The notes under the pieces were generated by a model that worked only from the letters and a program-made list of their open reading frames with translations, searched no databases and was not told the DNA's origin. Of a DNA stretch of 64,000 nt, positions 8,996-19,591 are shown piece after piece. Position 1 is the first letter of the stretch; each line of letters begins with the position of its first letter. The position numbers were made by a program, and so were the translations under genes. The DNA is taken from positions 206,249,178 through 206,313,177 of the forward strand of contig CM071599.1 in the NCBI GenBank assembly GCA_036435485.1. Direction: 5' to 3'. The DNA comes from Saposhnikovia divaricata. Taxonomy: Eukaryota; Streptophyta; Magnoliopsida; Apiales; Apiaceae.

Positions 8996-10942
8996 AGTGA
9001 AATAAAAAATAATCTATCCAAGTATAGTATGTCATATAATAAAAAGATATAAAGTAGTACCTTAAACGAAATTGATATGATTTAGGCATGAGGAGAATTG
9101 ATGCATACAATTAATTTATGCTAGGTCTGATGGAGAATAGGGAATAAATGGCTTAAATTTCCCTTAATGTTTAAACTGAGATAATAATTATATTTTTTAA
9201 TTTGTAAGAATTTTATTTCATGTATATTGTTTATTAGTTAATCGTTAAAATAAAAATTAGTAATTATTATGTTTAGTTAATTGATATGAAAAAATAAAAA
9301 TAAACTGTTAGTGAGTGTAACTTGAGTTGAGTTTAATTTTGGCTGAAACGTAAAATCTATCCAATAGAGAAACATGTTACATTAAGTTTAATTGATCTAA
9401 AATTTAGTAGATTTTGATTGATGTTAAAATAATTCACAGATCCGTTAACTAATACATGGTAGATTCGGGTATCCTTTATTACAATAAAGGATGCTCAAAA
9501 ACCATTCATAGCTAAAGGATGTATAAACATATGTAATATATTGTTATGTGGATTTCTAGAAAATAATATTTACGATTAGTAAAAAAATTATAAAATTAAA
9601 AATCATGTGATATACGAAGTTATTAAATCAAGATATAATTTTATTTAAATTTAATTTAATCGCGATTAGTAAATTAGAATAAGTATGTTAAAAAATAAAA
9701 AAATTGTACATGATTAATTGATTTAAAGTTTAGAAGTAAATTCTGATTGCCTCTAAAATAATTTTAATTTTTTGATTGGTAATTTATTCACCAACCAATA
9801 ATAATACTCTTTTAGCATATATTTAATAATTAAAGTAATTAAAATGTATGTAGTATTCGTTTATGTGAATTTACTAATTGTTTTATTAAAAAATTATGAA
9901 TAAAAGTATTTTTGAGTCTTTAAAAATATCGAGTCTTTGAAGATATGGATTTTATTCGGGCTATTTAGAATTTGATTCAAATCCTATTTTGTAGTGTTGG
10001 CTTATATGCATTTATTAATTAATTTTATTAACAAATTATGAATAAATTCATTTTTGAACTTTAAAAAAATTAAATTTTTATTGAAGGTATGGATTTTATC
10101 CAAGTTATTTAAAATCTGATTTTAAATCCGAATTTTTCTTCATGGTTGTTCTAATTAATGAAATAAACTAATAATATTATAATCACAAATAACTTACTGA
10201 TTACTTTTTCCAGCTAAAAGGTATATATTTTCTAACTAAAATATCTCATTTTCTCCTAAATAATAACTAACCAATTATATTTTTCAGCTATTACCTTTTC
10301 TAACTTTTTAAAAAAAAAAATCTTTTTTTCCAAAAATAAGGTCATTCTAACTAATCCGATCTTCTTTCCGATCTTCTAGTGTTATCTTATATGCATTTAT
10401 TAATTGATTTTATTAACTAAATATTAAAAAATATTTTTTCAAACTTTTAAAAAAATCAAAATTTTGAAGGTATGGATTTTATCCGAATTATTTAAAATCA
10501 AATTTGAAATCCAATTTTTTCAGATGTCTAGTTGAGTTAGATTATAATTTCTTAAAATCGATTACAATTGTACAATATATATTATGAAAGTAAATTTTTA
10601 TGTATGATAATATGATTGTGATTGACTTTATATTAAAAGAATGGCTGATTAATGAATGATTAATTATGAAATTTAATTTGAAATATATAATAGTATATCT
10701 TGATTAATTTCAAATTAAAATTGTGATTTTCTAGTAAATTTTCTCTGATTTTAAAAATATGTATTTATGGATATGTTTAATAAAACCATTTTTTATTTAA
10801 ATTAGAAGTGTTAACTAACCATGGTTAATGAGCTAGGTTGATATTGTAAATAAAAAAAAGTTTTAATATAATATGTTTGGTCTAAAATTTAGGAATTATC
10901 TCTAATTGATTCTAAAATAATTCCAAACTGTACAATGGTAGA
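8136..10942. other. AT-rich intergenic DNA with degenerate repeats
   Basis: No gene is seen. An AT microsatellite lies at 8970-8995. Three related segments of about 115-135 bp (near 9869-9985, 10000-10125, 10383-10518) share TATGGATTTTATCCGAATTA and TTTATTAATTGATTTTATTA, so they look like a decayed tandem or MITE cluster. Stretches around 9385-9490 and 10865-10947 belong to a dispersed repeat also found near 24930-25045 and inverted near 61380-61440. Confidence 0.5.
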
Positions 10943-10947
10943 CTCAA

Positions 10948-13900
10948 TGTAACGCCCCAAATGCACCCTGACAGGGGACCCGGGTCGTCACATTGTCTCA
11001 ATATCCTGTAGCACAAGTTACACAATAGCAAAGCAAAATATATAATACAACGGAGCATAAAATGTCCCACTCCGCAGATCCAAGATCGTCTTCACAGCGT
11101 AATACAAAACAACTTGGTACATCTCGAATTAATATATTACAAAAGTTCACATCAATATAAATATAAAGATTCCAGTTGGATCTTCTAATTGTTGTCGCCA
11201 TAGCCTTGCGCTTTCCCTTTCCCTTTATAGCCCTGGCTGGACGTCTCGCCTTTCTCCGTCTTGACAGCTGAATAAAATGTTGTAAAGCAAGAATGAGCAA
11301 CTATAGTGCTCAGCAAGTTCTCTTCTCGCTCGGTATATAAATATAATAAGGTTTACCGAAATAAGTACTCAAAATTTTAATATCGAATGTAACAATGTGA
11401 TTTGACTCAAATTTATCTTGAAAATATCATACTCGAAAGGCTCAAAACTCATCTCAAAACAGAATACTCAAAAGACTCATTTGATATAACTCTGATAACT
11501 CATGATGTAAGAATGAACTGGTCTTCCACCTCTCCGTATCTCGGTGGGGCGATCAACTAACCAACCAAGAATACCGGCCTCCGATGACACCGCACTTCGC
11601 CCGATCACGGCTACAATACGATATCAACTATAATATATATGTATGAATGCTAGCATCATAATGGTTATCAATTCAACCAAGGCAACGAATGCCTAAATAT
11701 TCTCGGGTCCGTAAAACGGTACACGAGTCTCTCTTTCTCTATAATGGGCCTCTTGCCCAAAATTGACCAGTAGAATACAGAATTCCCGAATATTTGGGGT
11801 ACAGATAACTTGAGATAACTCTTTTCAGAAAATATTTACAAATCTGGCGGACTGCCAGTATGACTCAATTTTACCACCAATCCGAACAATAGACTGATGT
11901 AAATTCTCAATAATAATTTATCGGTTGACATGAACAAAATGCCAAACCTTGACAATAAAATCGACTATCTCGAATCTATGAGAATAGTCCTAAGATTAAA
12001 GTAATTGGGAGTCGTACTGAACAAATAGTACTTCTCGATATTTATAATACTCAACATTGATGAACGTGTAAACAGAATGTTTTTCACTTGATCGACGAAT
12101 AAAAATCGCTAATAATTATAATTTTAAACTCCTATCGGTTAGTTCAAACGAGGAACTAACTGAAAGATAATCAATAAATAACGATTGATTTTGTACAATA
12201 AATTTAATCGAAAAGAATAAATTTAACTATCTCAGACGAATGAGATTAGTTTCACTGAATAAAATAATAGTCGTCTCGAATTAATGAGATCGACCCGATA
12301 TCAATTAAATTGTTTCTACGCATATAGGGATTATAATTCTCAAAAGAAATTATTGCATCATATAGAGCAACAGATAATCTCAATATATAACATCTCAAAA
12401 ATAATTAAGAAAATAAATAACACGAACAGAAATTCACAGTTTCCAAAAGTTAGGGTAAGAACGAACTTGCCTCGATCTCGAAGTACGAATGAATGCAGAT
12501 AAAAATTATACTCTACCCGTGAACTCGGCTTCGGTCTACGGCTCGGGGATTATTCTCTAAAAATGGCAACCAGAAATACGTGAGCGATTCTTCAGAATAA
12601 AATACTCCCGATCCGATAATCTAATTAATAATAATATAATATCTCATAAAATCTCCGGAATAAATAACAGAAATAAATTCCGGAATAAATAAATATTTAT
12701 TCGAACACAGGAATTAAATCTGGGGAATATATCCTATTTTTAATATCTGGAAATCTAAATTCTTACTCAAAATGAAAAATTCAAACATCCGTTTTTATTC
12801 AATTTAAAACCATATTTATTATTCTCATTTTTAAACTAATTATCAAAGAATTCTAATTTACTAAACAAATATTAAATCTCTAAATTAAATCTGACTTGAT
12901 CCGGTTAATTAAAAATAAACCGGAAAATATTAAAACAGCTTTTCCAAATAAAACATATTTTATTCTATTTATTTCACAAATATTCTTCTTTTTATCAACA
13001 AATTATTAAATCTATAATTTTCGTCCAAAAATCACAAAATGACTCTTTTTTAACAAACAAATAATTAATCCATTTTATTAAACCCTTTTTATTGCAAATT
13101 AATAAATATCTAATTTATTTTCAAAATCACATAACCACACTTATTTTATTAGTAAATAAATAAATTCTAAATTACATCTAAAATCTTATTTAATTAATTA
13201 ATTAACTAAACCATTTTAAATAAATTATTAATTACAAACCAAATTAATTAATATTCCATTTTTAACAAAATTTATTGAATCCCGTTTTATTCGTTTAACA
13301 AGAATCCCGATTATAAACCCGAACATCTACGTTAATATTTTAATATATTTAACAACAATTACACCTCGGTGTGGGTCCCACCGTGTGGGCCCCACCTGTT
13401 TCCTCCTCCCCTGCATCACTCTCTTTAACCGAACTCAATCTCCCCAAATCTCTCATCTCTCAATCTCTTCCTCTCTCTCTCGTACCAATCTCTCCCACAA
13501 TCTCTCCCCTCCTCTCTCCTTATCTCTCCCCTCTCTCCCTCCGTCGAAACCACCATCGATTACAACCCCGGCAAAACTCCCTCCTCCTGCGTCTCTCATC
13601 TCTCCGTCTCCCTCTCGACATCTCCATCTTCATCAACAATAATCTCCCTCACCCTTTACTCTCTCCGCTCCATCCTCTCTCTCCCCGTCGCCCTTAACCC
13701 CCTTCGATTAATCACCCCTGCCCAGTACACCACCACTAGTGACAACAATTCCACAAATCACAACACAATATCCACACTCCTCTCTCCCCTCATCTCTTCT
13801 CTTGTTCCAACAACAATCAAATAACCACAAACATCAAAATCTCTCTCTGCAAACTCGACCTCACTCTCTCCCTCTCTCCACTCATCTCTTCTCTTCTCTC

Positions 13901-14523
13901 TCACGACAACACCCACCCTCACAGTCGACCCCCTCCCCTGTTCTCCGATTTAACACAACAATCATCTCATCCACTAGTAAATCCAAGAGGCAATATTGAA
14001 CAATTAATACAATGGAAACAAGAAATCGGAAAGAAAAAAAATGTATAACTACCTGCAGTTTGGACTCGGGTTTAAAAAAAAATATGGCTGGGTTTTTGTA
14101 TAGCTAACTCGAGCTTGTTTGGTTCAATGAAAAAAAGGCATGTGCTGTGTATAGAAGTGTTTTGAGATATGCTAATAATATTGTAGGTGATGAATTAGGA
14201 CTAAACTGCAACCTGTTTTATAAGACTATACCATTCCTAATAATCAATATGTAGATAATGCTTGTTATTAAAAAAACTAAGACACCGGGGGGCAAAATCA
14301 TTGTAGAAAAATTTAGTGGTGTAACATAATTATTGTTTTGGTAAGTGGTGGTTATTAAATTAAAAGAATTAAAATATGGGGGACAAAATGAAATGGTATA
14401 ATGATGAAAATATTTAATGTAAATATTTAGTAAAAGATTTCGTTTTTTTTCTCCCGCTAACTAATTAAAACGAGACTCTAAAATTCGGCTCAAAATATAT
14501 TTCGAAAATTTACGGTTATTACA
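10948..14523 (-). repeat. 3' LTR of the chromovirus
   Basis: 3576 bp with TGTAACGCCCC...TTATTACA ends, nearly identical to the copy at 20820-24397. It includes an AT-rich middle and a 600-bp pyrimidine-rich block (13385-13990). Short frames inside it (for example 10998-11300) occur in both LTRs and are not supported as genes. Confidence 0.95.
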
Positions 14524-14540
14524 GTCTTCCCCCCTTATAG
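14524..14540 (-). other. Polypurine tract of the chromovirus
   Basis: The minus strand reads AAGGGGGGAAGAC directly before the 3' LTR. This is the expected primer site for plus-strand DNA synthesis during reverse transcription. Confidence 0.85.
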
Positions 14541-14562
14541 GATTCCGTCCTCGGAATCAAAA

Positions 14563-16092
14563 CTATGCACTAAACAATTCCAGATATTTATCCCGCATTT
14601 CACTTTCTAATTCCCACGTGGCTTCCTCAACTTGGTGGTTTCTCCAAAGTACTTTCACTAAATTCACTTTCTTAGTTCTTAACTCTTGCACTTTGTAATC
14701 TAGGATCTCCACTGGCTTTTCTTCGTATGTCAAATCTGGACGAATTTCCACTGGTTCGTAGGTTATAACGTGCCTGAAATCAGAATGGTACTCTCTTAAC
14801 GCAGAAACATGAAACACATCGTGGATATGCTGAAGGTCTGGAGGTAGGGCCAACTGATAAGCTAGTGGTCCTATCTTCTTAAGAATCTCAAAAGGTCCTA
14901 TATATCTGGGGCTTAACTTGCCTTTCTTTCCGAATCTCATTACTCCTTTCCAAGGTGAAACTTTTAACATCACTTTATCTCCCACTTCAAACGCTTTGTC
15001 TTTCCTCTTTTGATTTGCATACTTCCTCTGTCGATCTTGAGCTGCAACTAACCTTTTTCGAATAACCTCGGTTGCTTGCTTAGTTTGTTGAAGTAATTCC
15101 GGTCCTAGTATCTTTCTTTCTCCTACTTCATCCCAATATAACGGTGATCTACACTTCCTTCCGTACAAAGCTTCATAAGGTGCCATACATATGCTCGAAT
15201 GGTAACTATTGTTGTAAGCAAACTCGACTAGGGGCAAATGCTCATCCCAACTTCCTTTAAAATCAAGTGCACAGGCTCTTAACATATCTTCAACTGTTTG
15301 AATCGTCCTTTCACTTTGTCCATCGGTCTGTGGATGATAAGCAGTGCTCAGATTTAACTTCGTGCCAAGACATTCTTGAAAACCTTTCCAAAATCGAGAA
15401 GTAAAACGGGCATCTCTATCAGATACGATCGAAACAGGTACTCCGTGACGAACCACAATCTCCTTTAGGTATATGTTCACCAATCTCTCAACGGAATACT
15501 TATCACTAATTGGTAGGAAATGCGCAGATTTAGTGAGTCGGTCGACAATAACCCAAATAGCATCGTGACTGGCTCTAGTTCGGGGCAATCCTACGACAAA
15601 ATCCATGGTAATATGCTCCCATTTCCACTCGGGTATCTCTAAAGGTTGTAGAAGTCCACTTGGTCGTTGATGTTCTGCCTTCACTTTCTGACATGTCAAA
15701 CACTTACTTACCCATTCTGCAATCTCCCTCTTCATGTTGGGCCACCAATAATTCAACTTGATGTCTTGATACATTTTTGTACTCCCTGGGTGAATGGAAT
15801 ATCTCGAGTTATGCGCTTCGCTCATGATTTCTTCCTTCAACTCTGTAACATTAGGAATCCATATTCTCGATGCAAATCGCTTAATTCCCTTTTCATCTTT
15901 CGAACTTAGAAATTCTTCTCCGGTCAACTCTGATCTTCTTTCTTCCATCACTTGCTCTTGACAACGTCGAATCTTCTCGAGTAACTCTGGTTGAAACTGA
16001 ATGTTGTAAACTCTTTCATTGTTTTGGACTGGGATCTTGACTTCCAATTCCATTTTCTCAAATTCTCTAACCAATTCTTCTGAGGTTGTCAA
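14563..16092 (-). CDS. pol: Chromovirus integrase with chromodomain (downstream pol part)
   Basis: Integrase joins element cDNA to the host chromosome. The HHCC zinc domain uses H94, H101, C131 and C134 (residues counted from the TTG at 16092). The DDE core has D164 in MDFVVGLP, D225 in SDRDARF, and E261 in GQSERT, 35 residues after D225. A GPY/F module follows near residue 399 (GPFEILKKIGPLAYQLALP). A chromodomain spans about 456-505 (PVEILDYKVQ to ATWELE) and is thought to steer insertion to marked chromatin. The frame is the same as that of gag-RT. It is separated only by one TGA at 16102-16104, so 16092 is not a true start. Confidence 0.92.
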   Translation of the reverse strand: MTTSEELVREFEKMELEVKIPVQNNERVYNIQFQPELLEKIRRCQEQVMEERRSELTGEEFLSSKDEKGIKRFASRIWIPNVTELKEEIMSEAHNSRYSIHPGSTKMYQDIKLNYWWPNMKREIAEWVSKCLTCQKVKAEHQRPSGLLQPLEIPEWKWEHITMDFVVGLPRTRASHDAIWVIVDRLTKSAHFLPISDKYSVERLVNIYLKEIVVRHGVPVSIVSDRDARFTSRFWKGFQECLGTKLNLSTAYHPQTDGQSERTIQTVEDMLRACALDFKGSWDEHLPLVEFAYNNSYHSSICMAPYEALYGRKCRSPLYWDEVGERKILGPELLQQTKQATEVIRKRLVAAQDRQRKYANQKRKDKAFEVGDKVMLKVSPWKGVMRFGKKGKLSPRYIGPFEILKKIGPLAYQLALPPDLQHIHDVFHVSALREYHSDFRHVITYEPVEIRPDLTYEEKPVEILDYKVQELRTKKVNLVKVLWRNHQVEEATWELESEMRDKYLELFSA

Positions 16093-16101
16093 CAGGTTTA
16101 G

Positions 16102-19100
16102 TCACTCCTTTCTACTTAATGCATCAGCTACAACATTAGCCTTCCCTGGGTGATAGTTTATCGAGCAATCATAGTCCTTGATCAATTCTAACCATCTTCT
16201 CTGTCTCATGTTTAATTCCTTCTGCGTGAATATATACTTTAAGCTCTTGTGATCCGTGTAAATCTCGCATTTCTCTCCGTAAAGGTAATGTCTCCAAATC
16301 TTGAGTGCGAAAACAATAGCAGCAAGTTCCAAATCGTGAGTAGGGTAACGGGACTCATACTCCTTCAGTTGCCGAGAGGCATAAGCTATTACTTTTCCGT
16401 GTTGCATCAAAACACATCCCAAACCCTTGTGAGAAGCGTCGCTGTAAATTACGAAATCGCCTTTCTCATCGGGTAAGGTCAACACCGGGGCAGTAGTCAA
16501 TCTCTTCTTCAATTCTTGAAAGCTATCTTCACATTTGGGGGTCCATTCGAACTTTTCACTTTTTCTGGTAAGTCGAGTCAGTGGCGTAGCTATCTTTGAG
16601 AAATCCTTCACGAACCTTCGATAGTATCCGGCCAAACCAAGGAAACTTCTAACTTCGGTGGGAGTCTTGGGTCTCTCCCAATCTGCTACGGCTTCTATCT
16701 TTGCGGGGTCTACAGAAATCCCTTCGCCGCTTACAATGTGTCCCAAAAATTGAACTTCTTTTAGCCATAATTCACACTTCGAGAATTTCGCATATAACTT
16801 TTCCTTCCGCAGCGTTTCCAGAACTAGACGGAGGTGTTCAGCATGTTCCTCAGGAGACTTCGAGTATATCAGGATGTCATCAATAAATACAATCACGAAC
16901 TTGTCCAAGTATCTCTTGAACACACGATTCATCAAATCCATAAAAGCAGCTGGCGCATTCGTCAATCCAAAAGACATGACTAAGAATTCGTAATGTCCAT
17001 ATCGGGTCCTAAAGGCAGTCTTAGGGATATCTTCAGGCTTGATCTTTAGTTGATGATAGCCGGATCTCAAATCAATCTTTGAAAAACATGTAGCTCCCTT
17101 AAGTTGGTCAAACAGATCGTCGATTCGAGGTAAGGGGTACTTATTCTTGATGGTCATCTTGTTCAACTCACGATAATCAATGCATAGTCGCATAGATCCG
17201 TCCTTCTTTTTCACGAACAGCACTGGAGCTCCCCACGGGGATACACTTGGTCTAATTACGCCTTTGTCAAGTAGTTCTTGCAGTTGGGTAGCCAACTCCT
17301 TCATCTCAACTGGAGCCATTCGGTATGGTGCTTTGGAAATTGGTGCAGTTCCCGGGGCAAGATCGATATTGAATTCTATTTCTCTGTCGGGTGGCAATCC
17401 AGGTAACTCTTCAGGAAAAACATCTTCGAATTGATTCACTACAGGGATTTCATCAATGGTAGGGGCTTGCTTCTCGTTGTCAACCACATAAGCTAAGTAG
17501 GCTTGACACCCACTTCTTAGTAGTTTCTTCGCTTGAATCAAAGTCAGAAAATTACTAGTAGGTTTCCTTCCGCGGAATTGTATTCTTTTGCCGTTGGGTC
17601 CCTTTACACTAACCCACTTACGCCGACAATTGATTTGAGCATCATAACGTGTCAACCAATCCATTCCCAGAATTATATCAAACTCCCCTAAATTAAAAGA
17701 AAGAAGGTCTGCTTCGAAACGTTGTCCTTGGATTTCGATTCCACAATCTGGACATATCTGATCTACAGGGACTTTTTCCTGATTTGCTACTTCTATAATC
17801 AATGTCTCCCCTAATGGTACGGACTGAATATTCAATTTATTCCTAAAATTCTCCGATATGAAAGATTTTGTTGCTCCCGAATCAAACAAAACACATGCAT
17901 CTACAGAATTGACTAAAAGCGTACCTGCAATCACATCACTATCAGCAATAGCATCCTTCACTGTCATGTTGAAAGTACGAGCAGTTGGCTTGTTGCTGGG
18001 AGGTGCCATGAGTCTAGGTGCATTTGTCTCCTTTGGTGGTGACTTGCAATCTCGTGCAATATGTCCTTTCTTTCCGCAATTGAAACAAGTAACGGCCTTA
18101 TCCTTGCAGTGAGAAGAATAGTGCCCTTTTTGTCCACAGTTGTAACAAACAATGTTGGCCAGATTACATGGTCCTGGGTGCTTCCTTCCACACGTTTTGC
18201 ATTCGGGTAGCGGTGGCCTTCCTTGAATTAGATTGGCTGCCTGAGTGGGTCTGGACCTTTGATTGTTTCCCCTAGCGTCTTGATTCTCAGTTCTCTTTGT
18301 ATCATTGCTTCTGTCTTCCCGCTTCACAAAAGGTCTCTTTCCATTCCGATCGTCCGGCTTCCTCTCAAAATTATTTCCACGATTCTGAAACTTCCTTTTC
18401 TTCATATCCTTGTCCTTTGAGTACAACTCAGATCCACTTTCCACAATAGATGCTTTTTGAACCACAGTAGCATAGTTGGTGATTTCTAGGACCGCAACTC
18501 GATTCTGGATCCACGGCTTCAGCCCTAGTTGAAAACGTTTAGCTCTCTTTTCGTCCGTATCCACATGGTAAGGCACAAACCTAGAGAGTTCTGAAAACTT
18601 GGCTTCATATTCAGCTACAGTCATGTTGCCTTGCTTGAGTTCCAGAAACTTGACCTCCATTTGGCTCTCCAAATATTTAGGAAAATACTTTTCTAAAAAC
18701 ATCTGTGTGAACCTAGTCCAGGGTATGACTACGTTCCCTTCCATTGCTCTCTTCGATTCCCACCAATAATTTGCTTCTCCCTTTAACATATAAGCCGCAA
18801 AAATAGTTTTCTTCTCTTCTTCGACTCCAACAATCTCAAAGGATTTTTCCATCTCTCGTAACCATATTCTTGCCTCAACAGGGTCGGTGGTACCCTTAAA
18901 CTCAGGGGGATTTAACGACTTGAAAGATTTAAACGAAACTGTATTTTTAGCTGGTGGTGCAGGGGGTTGTTCATTTCTGGCTTGAGGTACTCCTTGTCTA
19001 GGCGGAGCATTTTGCGTATATTGCCTTAGAAATTCTACAAGTAATCCCATAGGGTCATTTGGATTTGGATTGGGTTGTACAATGGGTACTCGCTCAGGTT

Positions 19101-19188
19101 CGGGTGCTGGTTGAGGACTGGGATCACGGTGGTCCTCTGCTGGGGGTTCTCTTTGATTCTTGCGAGGTCTGCCTCTTTTAGCTGGCAT
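16102..19188 (-). CDS. gag-pol: Chromovirus gag-protease-RT-RNase H polyprotein
   Basis: 1028 codons starting MPAKRGRPRKNQ. Residues 4-10 (KRGRPRK) look like an AT-hook. The capsid region is about 95-260 (NPPEFKGTTDPVEARIWL, NYWWES). Zinc knuckles CYNCGQKGHYSSHC and CFNCGKKGHIARDC lie near 348-381, with a Cys-rich lead-in at 330-341. Aspartic protease: DSGAT at 436-440. RT starts near 620, with FIDDIL at 768-773 holding the catalytic aspartates. RNase H has YSDAS at 915-919 and TDHKSL near 979. The frame ends DALSRKE then TGA, where integrase continues in frame. Everything upstream looks intact, so particles and reverse transcription could be encoded. The single stop makes this copy depend on readthrough, or dead for integration. 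Confidence 0.95.
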   Translation of the reverse strand: MPAKRGRPRKNQREPPAEDHRDPSPQPAPEPERVPIVQPNPNPNDPMGLLVEFLRQYTQNAPPRQGVPQARNEQPPAPPAKNTVSFKSFKSLNPPEFKGTTDPVEARIWLREMEKSFEIVGVEEEKKTIFAAYMLKGEANYWWESKRAMEGNVVIPWTRFTQMFLEKYFPKYLESQMEVKFLELKQGNMTVAEYEAKFSELSRFVPYHVDTDEKRAKRFQLGLKPWIQNRVAVLEITNYATVVQKASIVESGSELYSKDKDMKKRKFQNRGNNFERKPDDRNGKRPFVKREDRSNDTKRTENQDARGNNQRSRPTQAANLIQGRPPLPECKTCGRKHPGPCNLANIVCYNCGQKGHYSSHCKDKAVTCFNCGKKGHIARDCKSPPKETNAPRLMAPPSNKPTARTFNMTVKDAIADSDVIAGTLLVNSVDACVLFDSGATKSFISENFRNKLNIQSVPLGETLIIEVANQEKVPVDQICPDCGIEIQGQRFEADLLSFNLGEFDIILGMDWLTRYDAQINCRRKWVSVKGPNGKRIQFRGRKPTSNFLTLIQAKKLLRSGCQAYLAYVVDNEKQAPTIDEIPVVNQFEDVFPEELPGLPPDREIEFNIDLAPGTAPISKAPYRMAPVEMKELATQLQELLDKGVIRPSVSPWGAPVLFVKKKDGSMRLCIDYRELNKMTIKNKYPLPRIDDLFDQLKGATCFSKIDLRSGYHQLKIKPEDIPKTAFRTRYGHYEFLVMSFGLTNAPAAFMDLMNRVFKRYLDKFVIVFIDDILIYSKSPEEHAEHLRLVLETLRKEKLYAKFSKCELWLKEVQFLGHIVSGEGISVDPAKIEAVADWERPKTPTEVRSFLGLAGYYRRFVKDFSKIATPLTRLTRKSEKFEWTPKCEDSFQELKKRLTTAPVLTLPDEKGDFVIYSDASHKGLGCVLMQHGKVIAYASRQLKEYESRYPTHDLELAAIVFALKIWRHYLYGEKCEIYTDHKSLKYIFTQKELNMRQRRWLELIKDYDCSINYHPGKANVVADALSRKE

Positions 19189-19591
19189 CTTTTTCTATTA
19201 AAATTGAAAACAGGAGCTTGGTCAACTAGGTAAAATTATATATATAACAGAATATCGGTGCTGGTAACGTAAACTCTTAAAATCTTATGTCGAATTTCTG
19301 AAAATGCTGAAGATATATCTCATGTGTCACAATATTTTTTTTTTTTTTTTTTTACAGGAGTACTATTATTAAAGCGCAACAACAATAATAAATCTGAAAC
19401 AGGTAAGGGTGCAAAAATATTAATATCCACATATAATCCATCATGGTACCATAAGGTACGTTTAATGCATACATCTGATACAAGCTAGCCAACTCATACA
19501 TAAAACACCATAATGCAAACAAATCAAATGCATCACTATACAAAAAGTGGGTCATCAAGAACAAGCCCAAGCTACAATATCAGCTACGGTC
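19189..19591 (-). other. Spacer between extra ORF and gag, with 20-plus base homopolymer
   Basis: A run of T at about 19330-19351 (A on the element sense strand) lies between the extra ORF and gag. No domain is recognised. The region could act as leader or intron. The minus-strand frame at 19352-19570 is short and without motifs. Confidence 0.5.

Noticed and set aside
10998..11300. 100-codon frame repeated at 20871-21173
   Set aside because: It lies inside both LTRs, has no recognised motif, and is identical only because the LTRs are.
13371..13999. Ser/Pro/Leu-rich frames in the pyrimidine block
   Set aside because: Open frames follow from CT-rich composition; both LTRs carry them and no start context or motif supports them.
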